Assembly: GCA_016987375.1 (NCBI GenBank)
Contig: PJRA01000508.1
Span: 201,870 to 217,829 of the forward strand
Direction: 5' to 3'
DNA: 15,960 nucleotides
Origin: Brachionus koreanus
Taxonomy: Eukaryota > Rotifera > Eurotatoria > Ploima > Brachionidae
Position numbers and translations under genes: made by a program. Of the stretch, positions 8,941 through 15,960 are shown piece after piece (positions within the stretch are counted from its first letter, which is position 1; each line of letters starts with the position of its first letter). A model generated the notes under the pieces. It ran no database searches. It worked only from the letters and a program-made list of their open reading frames with translations, and was not told the origin of the DNA.

Positions 8941-9018
8941 TTTGATTAATTTGATTTTTTTTATTTTTTAATTAGGCTGTTTAACTAAATAAACAAATAG
9001 CTCAAGTTAGTATACCAG

Positions 9019-9090
9019 GTATTAAAGCTTGGTTAAAATTTTATAATTTTAATTTAATTTCTAATAATGCTCATAAAAATCAGCTATTAG
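9019..9090 (+). other. Candidate 72-nt 5'-UTR intron of FEN1
   Basis: CCAG|GTATTA at 9015-9024 is a fair donor. CTATTAG ends at 9090, directly before the FEN1 ATG, and is a fair acceptor. CTAATAATG at 9061-9069 could serve as the branch region. The length is in the range of the other introns modelled in this window (48-119 nt). The acceptor could instead receive a trans-spliced leader, placing the ATG at the very start of the body of the mRNA. Confidence 0.4.
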
Positions 9091-10224
9091 ATGGGTATTC
9101 ACGGGTTAGCTAAAGTAATTGCAGATTATGCGCCAAATGCAATCAAAGAAAGTGAAATAAAAAACTATTTTGGACGCAAAATTGCTATTGACGCGTCTAT
9201 GTGTATCTATCAATTTTTAATTGCTGTTCGTCAAGAGGGAAACAATCTGGCGAATGAAGATGGCGAGACCACATCCCATTTAATGGGAATGTTTTACCGA
9301 ACTATCCGTCTGCTGGAGAACGGAATAAAGCCAGTTTATGTTTTTGACGGCAAGCCACCTCAGCTCAAAGGTGGCGAACTGCAAAAACGACAAGAGAGAC
9401 GTGCCGAAGCCCAAGAAGGGCTAGATAAGGCCACCGAAACTGGTGATGCCGAAAATGTTGAAAAATTCTCGCGTCGTTTAGTCAAAGTTACCAAAGAGCA
9501 TGGCGACGATTGCCGCAAATTGTTGACTCTCATGGGTGTTCCGTATGTAGAAGCGCCATGTGAAGCCGAAGCTCAATGCTGCGCGTTGGTAAAATCTGGG
9601 AAAGTATATGCAGTTGGAACGGAGGATATGGATGCGTTGACTTTTGGAGGCAATGTTCTTCTAAGACATCTAACATTCAGCGAAGCCCGTAAAATGCCAA
9701 TTAAAGAATTTCATCTGGACAGAATTTTGGCTGGCCTTGAGTTCACCCATGACCAGTTTATAGATTTATGTATACTCTTAGGCTGTGACTATTGCGACAC
9801 GATAAAAGGAATAGGACCTAAGAGAGCTGTTGAATTGATCAAGGAACATAAATCAATAGAAAAAGCTATTGAAAAATTAGACAAAAATAAGTATCCGGTC
9901 CCCGAAAATTGGATGTTTAAAGAAGCCAGGGAATTATTTTTGCATCCTGATATTATTGACGCTGAAAAAATTGAACTTAAATGGTCCGAGCCTGATGAAG
10001 AGGGCATAGTGCAATATATGTGTAATGAAAAGGGCTTTAGTGAGGATAGAATGAGAAATGGAGTTAAAAAAATATTGAAGGCCAGGACAACTGGTACTCA
10101 GGTTAGATTAGATTCGTTTTTTAAAGTGACTGTTTCGACTACACCGAATAAACGCAAGACTGATGATACAAAAGAGAATGATAAGAAAAAAGCAAAAAAA
10201 AATTCTTATAAAAAGCCAAAATAG
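9091..10224 (+). CDS. FEN1: Flap endonuclease 1 (FEN1/RAD27), 377 aa
   Basis: FEN1 is a structure-specific nuclease that removes 5' flaps during Okazaki-fragment maturation and long-patch base-excision repair, in the nucleus and bound to PCNA. The family N terminus starts [10 protein letters not shown], so Gly2, needed for activity, follows the start Met. Catalytic metal ligands are all present at their usual positions: D34 (AIDAS), D86 (FDGKPP), E158 and E160 (CEAEAQ), D179 and D181 (EDMDAL), and D233 ([13 protein letters not shown], leading into the H3TH DNA-binding motif). A PCNA-interacting box QVRLDSFF starts at Q337, and a lysine-rich tail likely serves nuclear import and DNA contact. 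Length matches human FEN1 (380). No intron is visible in the coding region, and it looks fully functional. Confidence 0.98.
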   Translation: MGIHGLAKVIADYAPNAIKESEIKNYFGRKIAIDASMCIYQFLIAVRQEGNNLANEDGETTSHLMGMFYRTIRLLENGIKPVYVFDGKPPQLKGGELQKRQERRAEAQEGLDKATETGDAENVEKFSRRLVKVTKEHGDDCRKLLTLMGVPYVEAPCEAEAQCCALVKSGKVYAVGTEDMDALTFGGNVLLRHLTFSEARKMPIKEFHLDRILAGLEFTHDQFIDLCILLGCDYCDTIKGIGPKRAVELIKEHKSIEKAIEKLDKNKYPVPENWMFKEARELFLHPDIIDAEKIELKWSEPDEEGIVQYMCNEKGFSEDRMRNGVKKILKARTTGTQVRLDSFFKVTVSTTPNKRKTDDTKENDKKKAKKNSYKKPK

Positions 10225-10309
10225 TCTCTTTTTTTAATTTTAAAATTTGAAATTTAAAAGATCTGAATGTAAATATATCAAAAAAAAATAATAATAGAAA
10301 AATGTATTA

Positions 10310-10315
10310 AATAAA
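10310..10315 (+). promoter_or_regulatory. Polyadenylation signal AATAAA for FEN1
   Basis: AATAAA lies 86 bases after the FEN1 stop and before the next gene's start at 10446. The spacing fits a short 3' UTR. Confidence 0.5.
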
Positions 10316-10445
10316 ACTTTATTTTTAAGAATATTTTTTTAAAGTAAAAAATTTTTTAAATTTTAAAATTTTGGAAGTAATATTCCATTTGAGTTTTATT
10401 TTAGTGTTGTGTTATTTGTTATTGTTGTGTTTAAGTTTGTTTTAA

Positions 10446-10823
10446 ATGGCCGAATTTTCGGAGAAAAAAAACCTTGAAACAAAGGTAAAAACAAAAGGCT
10501 AAAAATTTTTTTTAATTGTTAAAATTGAAATATTTTTGATTTTAAAGATTTCTAGCACGAGAAATTTAATTAAACTTTTTTCTAAATTTTAATTCATTTT
10601 TAGCTTCAAGAGAAAAACGTACTAAAATTTGAACTTGAAAATCTCAAACAAAACCGTCTGGTGTATCAGCAGCTATCCAATTCGAATATATTTTTTCGAA
10701 CAGATCTTAAAACAGCTTTATCTGATTGCAAAAGTAAGCAATTATTTTCTTTCATTAAAAAAATTATTAAATTTTTTTTTAGAAACAATTAAAAATTTAG
10801 ATACTAAAATAAAATCAAAATGA
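10446..10823 (+). CDS. ASDURF: ASDURF homologue (prefoldin-like PAQosome subunit), 69 aa in three exons
   Basis: Exons modelled by eye are 10446-10484, 10604-10733 and 10783-10823. Intron 1 (10485-10603) starts AAG|GTAAAA and ends TTTTTAG. Intron 2 (10734-10782) starts AAA|GTAAGC and ends TTTTTTTAG. Reading phase is kept across both junctions (phases 0 and 1). The product begins MAEFSEKKNLETK, then has a helical stretch ending NRLVYQQLSNSNIFF, and ends TIKNLDTKIKSK. Human ASDURF, as I recall it, has NRKVYRQQQNSNIFF in the same place and a C terminus resembling ENLDKTKIKKK. It is a beta-prefoldin-like coiled-coil protein of the PAQosome (R2TP/prefoldin-like chaperone) encoded upstream of ASNSD1. 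The ATG context is good (AAAATGG). The stop overlaps the next start as ATGA. This protein is slightly shorter than human (96 aa), the difference being at the N terminus. Confidence 0.82.
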
Positions 10824-11143
10824 AATTGTTCTTATTTTTTTTGTTTTTTTTTATAACAATTTTAAGCGCCACTGTGAGATTAGAGAAAAATTTTGATTAT
10901 CCGAAGTATGCCTATTCACGAAATTCACAATTTGAAGATCGCATTAAAAATTTGCAATATTCATGTGAGCTAAGCGTTCAATGTACAATTTACGCTAAAG
11001 AAACAGCAGCTAGGAAAAACTGTGTCCTTAAATGTGTTTCTAAAAAGTGCTATGATAAAATATATGCTTTTGATCCACTAGAAGATGGAGAAATAGACCA
11101 AAGATATAAGTCGTTTAAGGGATGCGTGGCTACTGAAAACTAA
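10820..11143 (+). CDS. Small secreted six-cysteine protein, 107 aa, overlapping the ASDURF stop
   Basis: The start ATG at 10820 shares the bases ATGA with the stop of the preceding gene. Residues 1-18 (MKLFLFFLFFFITILSAT) form a typical signal peptide. The mature part has six Cys (49, 55, 68, 72, 77, 102), which could form three disulfides. Its most conserved-looking stretch is NCVLKCVSKKCYDKIY followed by DPLEDGEIDQRYKSFKGC. I recall short secreted eukaryotic proteins of unknown function, in plants as well as animals, with the spacing NC..rC.S..CY...y..DPLEeGEiD. They may be the Pfam family DUF4787, but that label is unverified. No function is known to me. There is no intron in this ORF, and an ATTAAA at 11150-11155 is a weak poly(A) candidate. 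It is probably translated from the same mRNA as the ASDURF homologue. Confidence 0.8.
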   Translation: MKLFLFFLFFFITILSATVRLEKNFDYPKYAYSRNSQFEDRIKNLQYSCELSVQCTIYAKETAARKNCVLKCVSKKCYDKIYAFDPLEDGEIDQRYKSFKGCVATEN

Positions 11144-11155
11144 GAATTTATTAAA

Positions 11156-12189
11156 TTTTTTTTTAAAAATTTATAAAATTTGAAATTTCTAGAATATGAA
11201 ATGCTTACTTTCACTATTAGTTAAAAATCATTCAATTAACATTACCTTTACTTAAACTAAGAAACAAGTTTTAAGTATTTTTTGGAGATCATAATCTTAT
11301 AAAATCATCAAATAGATTTTTAAAATTAAATTCAAAAATTGAATTTATTTTTATTTTTTTTTTTTTAATTTTATCAACTTTTATTATTAAATTAAATTTG
11401 AAAAAAAATTTTTTTTATCATTCAAAATAATTCTGATGTTAACCCAGATAAAAATTTCACTAGCATCAGATTTGTTAAGTTAAAATTTTTATCAAAAAAT
11501 TTTGCTTCTGATTTATGTTCCTGAATTTTGCTTTTGAATTAAAATAAAAATATTGACAAATTTTTAATAATTAAATTATTTTTTTTTGATGATTAATGCT
11601 TTGAAACAAATGTTGAAATCATTCTGAGTGAATCACATATAACCTTTTTTTGATATCAGAACTATCAATTGATATTACATTTGTGCTTTTCTTCCACTAT
11701 TTTCATACATTTTTCTCGATTTTCGCTTAAAAATGAACGTGTTAAACGAGAAATAGGTTCAACACTAGACTTCATTCAATTCTAAATTCAAATCACTTAT
11801 TGATATAGCCATTTCACATTTTTTTAATTCTTATATACTTCTATCAGGGCATATGGAGCGCTCTCATCATTTCTTAAAGAATTTTTGAGCGAAGGCTCCA
11901 ATCTTACACAGATCATACTGTATCGATTTTATCACTTAAGCCGTAATTTTTACCCAGTCGAGGCCGATTCCCCATTTTTTTAATGAAAGGGATTTAAACA
12001 TGTGTCTAATCTCTACAGATTAAATAACTTTTTTAATCAATATTTATTTATTGTAATCATTTTTAAGTTTTTATCAACCGATTTTCAAAATTTTACAATT
12101 ATTTACTAATTAATCTATTAGTATATTTTAAGATTCTAATAGACGTAAAATAATTCTCCTGATAATTAAAGATAAACATAGATAAATCA
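11156..12189. other. AT-rich intergenic region without a recognised gene
   Basis: I see no credible ORF. There is an 11-bp perfect inverted repeat, GATAAAAATTT at 11447-11457 against AAATTTTTATC at 11483-11493, within a poly-A/T-rich tract. A less AT-rich patch at about 11840-11970 (for example CATATGGAGCGCTCTCATC and CAGTCGAGGCCGATTCCCC) stands out from its surroundings. It could be debris of the transposon that follows, since it lies beyond its 3' side, but I could not read transposase in it. Confidence 0.45.
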
Positions 12190-12850
12190 GACAAATCAAT
12201 AAATGGAAGAAGTCATTTATTCAAGCATTCGTCGATATAGATATCGGAATTGATGGCAACCGACTTTGATGGTCGAAAAAGTGGCTTTGACATTCCTCGA
12301 TCGGATATGGCTATCCAAACCAACACCTTCTGGGTTATGTCCGGACGGACAAGAAGACCTGTTATTTGTGTAATATCTGGCATTTCCCTTCATGTTTTCT
12401 CTCGAAATAGTAAAGTATTTTTCGTCGTCCAAAATAAGTGAACATGGTGAGCGATATAGCATATTTGAAAGTTTTGCGCTCAAGTGCTTTGCTTTTTCAA
12501 ACTGTACGACACTATATTTTGGCGTTTTTTCACGTTTTCGATATTACATACCCATTTTTTTAATTGTCGACCAACTGTTCTTTGGTGGACAGAAAATTTC
12601 CTAGCTAGACGTCTTTGACTCACTCCAGTTCGGTTATTGGTCAATCTTTTCAGTTTTTCTTCCTTGCAGCTGTCTAGGTGCTTGGACGACCCGTTCTCTT
12701 ATTGTCTTTTGTCGGCCCTCCATTTTGAATACGGTTGATGGTAATTCCTTGCTTTGTAAAGTGCGCGACAAGGTCAGATTTTTTCATTTGTGAAATCATA
12801 TTTTTGACTGCTTTTCGAAAAATCTTTCGTTCAGTCACAGAAAGTGGCAT
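12190..12850 (-). pseudogene. Tc1/mariner-superfamily transposase, decayed by stops and frameshifts
   Basis: Read from the ATG at 12850 down, pieces of one transposase follow in family order. MPLSVTERKIFRKAVKNM... is a helix-turn-helix start, then NRIQNGGPTKDNKRTGRPS. A frame change and TAG follow, then KLKRLTNNRTGVSQRRLARK and VHQRTVGRQLKKW, the second DNA-binding part. After a TAA comes YRKREKTPKYS...LSNMLYR, then LILDDEKYFTISRENM and GNARYYTNN with the first catalytic Asp. After another frame change it reads VLVWIAISDRGMSKPLF, AINSDIYIDECLNK, a TGA, and LLPFIDL. The region with the second and third acidic residues is missing: nothing recognisable continues below 12190. At least three in-frame stops and two frameshifts make it dead. 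It is a different lineage from the mariner scraps elsewhere in the window. Terminal inverted repeats were not found. Confidence 0.88.
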
Positions 12851-12964
12851 TTTAAAAAAAATTTTTTCCAATATTATAGCTAATGGTTAGTAGTAAATAT
12901 ATATATATATTAGATCATCTGATCATTTTCCTAATCGGGAAAATAAGCTTAACTTTTGTCTATT

Positions 12965-13215
12965 TACTTATGCCTCATCCATTAGTTTTCTTGTATCATT
13001 TACCACCTATGGGACCAAAAAACTCCCAAAGCTCTTCTTCAAATTGGGCTTGTTTAGTAAAACTACATCTTCTTAAAGATTGAGCCAAAAAGATGATAAT
13101 CAGAAGAAGAACGATCTCGACTATATGCTGGATCTGGAAGAACTTCGATTTCTTCTAGCTCATCTATTTTTGTCATTGTTCTTTTAGTTGTATGAAGAAA
13201 AGCGTTTATAAAAAG
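12965..13215 (-). pseudogene. Mariner transposase C-terminal half, decayed
   Basis: The minus-strand frame reads INAFLHTTKRTMTKIDEL, then VLPDPAYS, then SDYHLFGSIFKKM and a TAG. A shifted frame continues CSFTKQAQFEEELWEFFGP and then (stop) YKK. This lines up with the mariner signature (DNARPHTakrt..ki..L.wevLpHPpYSPDLAPSDYHLFgsl...l.g..F.....e..l..FF.s......YK.GI) over both catalytic blocks two and three. Several key positions are lost: DNA has become INA, YSPDLAPSD has become YSRDRSSSD, and the Trp before YKK is TGA. Considered alone, the start MVWKMYLFGLFLF mimics a signal peptide, but the transposase match is far stronger. A piggyBac-like MITE sits just upstream (plus-strand right). Confidence 0.8.
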
Positions 13216-13266
13216 AAACAAACCAAATAAATACATTTTCCAAACCACTATTGTATTATTCTTATT

Positions 13267-13490
13267 TTAACACTAGAAGCACCAAACGAGTCAAAATGAC
13301 TCGTTTTTAAATTTTTTAAATCCTCATATCTTTTGAATGGATTTTTGAAATAAATATATCTTTTTTGATTTATGTAGATTTTAAAATTTTCTTTAAAAAT
13401 AATATTACTTAATAAAATTGTTATAGTTTTTATTTTAAATAATTTCAAATTAAAAAAACGTGAAAAAATACTTGGTGCTTCTAGTGTTAA
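13267..13490. mobile_element. piggyBac-like MITE, 216 bp, with TTAA target duplication
   Basis: The element occupies 13271-13486. Its terminal inverted repeats, CACTAGAAGCACCAA (13271-13285) and TTGGTGCTTCTAGTG (13472-13486), are perfect over 15 bases. Both sides are flanked by TTAA (13267-13270 and 13487-13490), the target duplicated by piggyBac transposases. Just inside the left end is a perfect 10-bp stem, AAACGAGTCA at 13284-13293 against TGACTCGTTT at 13297-13306, with a 3-base loop. Subterminal hairpins of the form CGRGTCAAAATGACYCG are a feature I associate with piggyBac-like elements. The interior is AT-rich and does not encode a transposase, so it must be moved by one supplied elsewhere. 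Confidence 0.93.
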
Positions 13491-14498
13491 GCATATTTTC
13501 ACATTCATATTTGACAAGCCCCTTTTTCCAATAATGATTTAAAAGCACCAAAATTTTCATCATTTAATGAGATTTTTTAGAATTAAATAAACCAAGAGTT
13601 AGACATGTCATTTTCGAGAGCATCCAATTCTGTTTATTATCACATATAATAACTTTAAATTTTAGAATATTAAAGATGTTAAAATCAAAAATATTCAATC
13701 TTTTAAAAAACTCAAAATTATTCGACTCAACATAATAAATGTATGAATATTTTCATCCGTTTAGCGAATAATTAAGTCTAGTCGTTTTAAATGGCATTAC
13801 CCTGTTGATTAATCTTTAAACTTGATTTGAAATTTTTTTGTTTAATCTTTGTGATATTTAAAGAAACATTTATTAAATGATCATAATCATGTCGACGCAA
13901 AATAAACAGTTTACTAATTTGTTCTCACTCGTGTTGATTTTTTGACTCGAGTAAACGACAAGATCTAATGTAGGAGGATTAACAATAACCCATACTTTCT
14001 TATTCATTTAATTGTTATTATTCAAATAAATAATTGCTTTAGCTTTTTATTAATTCAATTAATATACTTAAAGGAAATTTTTTTAGTTAAAAATTTTTCT
14101 TTTATTCAAATTTGAACCTTAAGCCAATTAAGATATGATAGAACAAATATAGCAATTTTTGTCTAGTTATACGAACAAGTTTTGTCAAGATGGGACCACA
14201 AAGACATTTATTTTAAAGGAAGGACAAATAAAACTTATGTCAACAAAATTCAAATTAACAAAACTATTTAATTTGATTTTTTTTTTTAGAAAATTAAAAT
14301 TTTATTTTTAAAATTAGCCAAGATTTTAAATTATCAAAATCGATAGATCGTAATAATTATCTCATTGAAAAACATTTGTGTGCTAAAGATTACGCAAGAT
14401 TTTAATAGAATAAGCAGTAAAGGTTAAATATAATGTGTATTATATAATTCACATTATCAGTTAAGAAAAACTTAAGCAAATTTAATCATCGAAAAGCA
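13491..14498. other. AT-rich intergenic region without a recognised gene
   Basis: No credible gene, RNA or repeat family was recognised. A short open stretch near 14190-14265 (reading WDHKDIYFKGRTNKTY in one frame) has no start and no family I can name. The last few hundred bases before 14499 are presumably the promoter and 5' UTR of the PX-SH3 gene. Confidence 0.5.
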
Positions 14499-15530
14499 AT
14501 GAGCCTAAATAATAGACAAATACTTGATATAAATGTTAATAGTGTTGAAAAAAGATATTTTCCAATCAAACACTATGTATATGGTGTTTTAGTTACATGG
14601 CCAGATTCGACAGAAAGCAAAGTATTTCGGAAGTATTCACAATTTTGTGATTTGAAGGTAAACTATTTTTTTGTTTTAAATTAATTATAAATAAATCTAA
14701 TTTAGCGTCAAATAGATAAAAATTTTGACTCAGAGTTAAATGACTTGTTGCCAGAAGGCTCGGAGAAAAATTATTTAAGTAGATACGAAAAATTTTCTGA
14801 AACATTCGAACGCAAAGAAAACATAAATAAATTTTGTAAGGTAATATTTTTTTATTATAAAAAAAAATCATCTTAGAAAAAAATCCTTTAGAAAATTCTT
14901 GTGTATCATCAAACTGATTTATGCTGTTCTGAAGTTATTATGGCATTTTTTGAGCCTAGAGGACAAGATTTGAAATCAATGATACAAATATCAGTTCCAA
15001 TCAAAACTCAAGAATATTTTTGCACACATGACTTTAATGGTGAGTCAGAATCGGAACTAACTGTATTCAAGAATCAAAAATTAACTGTACATCAAAAAAA
15101 TTTAAACGGTTGGTGGTTTGTTAGTTCCTGTTATGGACAAGGATATGTGCCTCAGATAATATTGAGAAGTTCCCAAGAAGTTGAAAGTGAATCTGAGATA
15201 ATTCCTGTTAAAAATCAAGAAATATTTCAGGTAATGCGGGATTATAAAATGATCAAACTTGATGAAATTGACTTGAAAAAAGGTGATTTTGTGCGTGTCA
15301 TTGAAAAAAGACTGAATGGCTGGTGGAAAATAGAGAATAAAGGTCGAATTGGGCTAGCTCCGGCAGTTAATTTAATTAATCTAAATAGAAAAAATTCATT
15401 ATCAAGTTCAGAGAGCTTATATGGATCGGCTAATAGTGATCAATCTAATTTAAAATCAATTAGTCCCAAAAGTTATCATCATATTTTTGAAGAAGCTCAT
15501 ATAAGTGATATTTTGATAACAAAATTATAA
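14499..15530 (+). CDS. PX and tandem-SH3 protein, NADPH-oxidase organiser-like (p47phox/NOXO1 type), 310 aa in three exons
   Basis: Exons are 14499-14657, 14706-14840 and 14892-15530. The two introns are 48 and 51 nt, both GTAA...TTTAG and both phase 0. An earlier AG at 14876 in intron 2 would bring in a TAG, so the later acceptor is preferred. The PX domain spans about residues 8-128, with RKYSQF at 44-49 and an Arg at 89 before NINKFC. These match the phosphoinositide-binding RR(F/Y) and R...L..YC positions of p47phox. SH3-1 is about 138-190 (HDFNGESESELTV, NGWWFVS, GYVPQIIL). SH3-2 is about 210-262 (RDYKMIKLDEIDLKKGD, NGWWKIE, GLAPAVNL). In p47phox and NOXO1 this PX-SH3-SH3 unit recruits p22phox and the NADPH oxidase at membranes, and Tks (SH3PXD2) scaffolds share it. 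The protein ends about 45 residues after SH3-2 in a Ser-rich tail. I see no obvious autoinhibitory basic region or C-terminal Pro-rich motif. Confidence 0.82.
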
Positions 15531-15560
15531 AAAAATATCCTAAATTATAAATTTTAATTA

Positions 15561-15566
15561 AATAAA
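15561..15566 (+). promoter_or_regulatory. Polyadenylation signal AATAAA for the PX-SH3 gene
   Basis: AATAAA lies 31 bases after the stop codon, and the following 100 bases are poor in G and C, as expected for a short 3' UTR and spacer. Confidence 0.5.
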
Positions 15567-15680
15567 GTTTTAAAAAAATTAAATTTAAATTTCATTAAAA
15601 ATAATATTTAAGAAGTATTATTTTTTTTATTGTTTAAAAAATCATCGTAAATAATTTCAAAAAAGTCTATTATGATTTAG

Positions 15681-15960
15681 AAAAAGTGAATTAAGTAATG
15701 GCAAAAAAATTACCCATAAGCTTAACTCAAAAATTGGAGAAAAAGACTTTGTTGTTGAAGAGTATAAACTAGTCAAAAGACTTGATGTCGATGAAATTAT
15801 GTCATTTGAATTTGAAAACTCATTTAAACTAGAACCTGAAGTTGATGAGGATGGAATACTTGTACTTGGTCCAGTAGTTGAAGAAGATGGAATACTTGTA
15901 CTTGGTCCAGTAGTTGATGAGGATGGAATACTTGTACTTGGTCCAGTAGTTGAAGAAGAT
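15681..15960 (+). CDS. Partial open reading frame with acidic 12-residue repeats, runs off the window
   Basis: One frame is open from an AG acceptor-like site (GATTTAG, ending at 15680) to the window edge. It reads ...ITHKLNSKIGEKDFVVEEYK, LVKRLDVDEIMSFEFENSFK, LEPE, then repeats of V(D/E)EDGILVLGPV. The only upstream ATG nearby (15694) is in another frame and stops after about 24 codons. The first in-frame Met is in DEIMSFEF, at about 15798. It could be an internal exon, a gene starting at that Met, or a trans-spliced transcript. I do not recognise the family. Codon use is coherent through the repeats, which supports coding, but the gene model is incomplete. Confidence 0.5.
15841..15960 (+). 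repeat. 36-bp in-frame tandem repeat, at least 3.3 units
   Basis: Units run 15841-15876, 15877-15912, 15913-15948 and 15949 to the edge. Each encodes V(D/E)EDGILVLGPV. Units 1 and 3 are identical (GTTGATGAGGAT start), and unit 2 and the visible part of unit 4 are identical (GTTGAAGAAGAT start). The true period is therefore 72 bp with two alternating subunits. The array continues beyond the window. Confidence 0.93.

Noticed and set aside
10629..10823. A continuous 64-codon open frame across the ASDURF region
   Set aside because: Only its last 12 or so codons are real, as exon 3. The rest reads exon 2 in the wrong frame and then an intron, and the spliced model gives a recognisable protein instead.
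11447..11493. 11-bp inverted repeat GATAAAAATTT / AAATTTTTATC
   Set aside because: The arms are almost all A and T, so a chance match is likely, and no element boundaries are visible.
12880..12896. On the minus strand, TACTAAC followed by ATTAG upstream of the Tc1/mariner pseudogene looks like a branch point and acceptor
   Set aside because: The adjoining sequence on both sides is dead transposon DNA from different families, so a functional intron there is not credible.
12897..12911. Short AT dinucleotide run
   Set aside because: Only a few repeats in very AT-rich DNA; not a meaningful microsatellite or origin signal.
13063..13248. A signal-peptide-like small protein on the minus strand (MVWKMYLFGLFLF start)
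   Set aside because: The downstream residues align with the mariner HT.KRT...VLP.PAYS...SDYHLFGS signature, so the hydrophobic start is degraded transposase and not a secreted peptide.
14190..14265. Open stretch reading WDHKDIYFKGRTNKTY
   Set aside because: Short, no start, no known family and no splice sites joining it to the next gene; probably chance.
1..15960. CRISPR arrays, tRNA, rRNA or bacterial operon signals
   Set aside because: None were seen, and the genes and introns show the DNA is eukaryotic.

Overview
The window looks like nuclear DNA from a small, compact-genome invertebrate animal. It is strongly AT-rich, has GT-AG introns of only about 48-119 nt, AATAAA signals just past stop codons, and metazoan genes (polybromo, RER1, FEN1, a PX-SH3-SH3 protein). 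A rotifer such as Brachionus is my best guess, but that is inference and nothing in the window proves it.

Layout. Positions 1-1060 are transposon debris: a non-LTR retrotransposon 3' end on the minus strand, a long fold-back element, and a mariner transposase fragment. Positions 1161-5243 hold an uninterrupted polybromo (PBRM1/BAF180) gene. Positions 5244-8290 are a gene-poor AT-rich stretch with a second non-LTR 3' end, a mariner C-terminal scrap, a short stray copy of RER1 coding sequence and a large imperfect inverted repeat. Positions 8304-11143 are a compact plus-strand cluster: RER1, FEN1, then two overlapping small genes. Positions 11144-14498 are again mostly transposon remains: a decayed Tc1/mariner transposase, a mariner C-terminal half, and a well-preserved piggyBac-like MITE with TTAA at both ends. 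Positions 14499-15530 encode a three-exon PX-SH3-SH3 protein related to NADPH-oxidase organisers. The window ends inside an open frame made of 36-bp repeats.

The most interesting locus is 10446-11143. Joining three exons by eye gives a 69-residue protein that I recognise as a homologue of ASDURF, the prefoldin-like subunit of the PAQosome, which in humans is encoded by the upstream ORF of ASNSD1 mRNA. Here its TGA stop overlaps, as ATGA, the ATG of a different protein: a 107-residue, signal-peptide-bearing, six-cysteine protein. The modelled spliced transcript has no other AUG between the two starts. This suggests a bicistronic mRNA with a different downstream partner from the human one.

The other genes are housekeeping genes with no evident shared pathway: chromatin remodelling (polybromo), Golgi-to-ER retrieval (RER1), and Okazaki-fragment processing and repair (FEN1).
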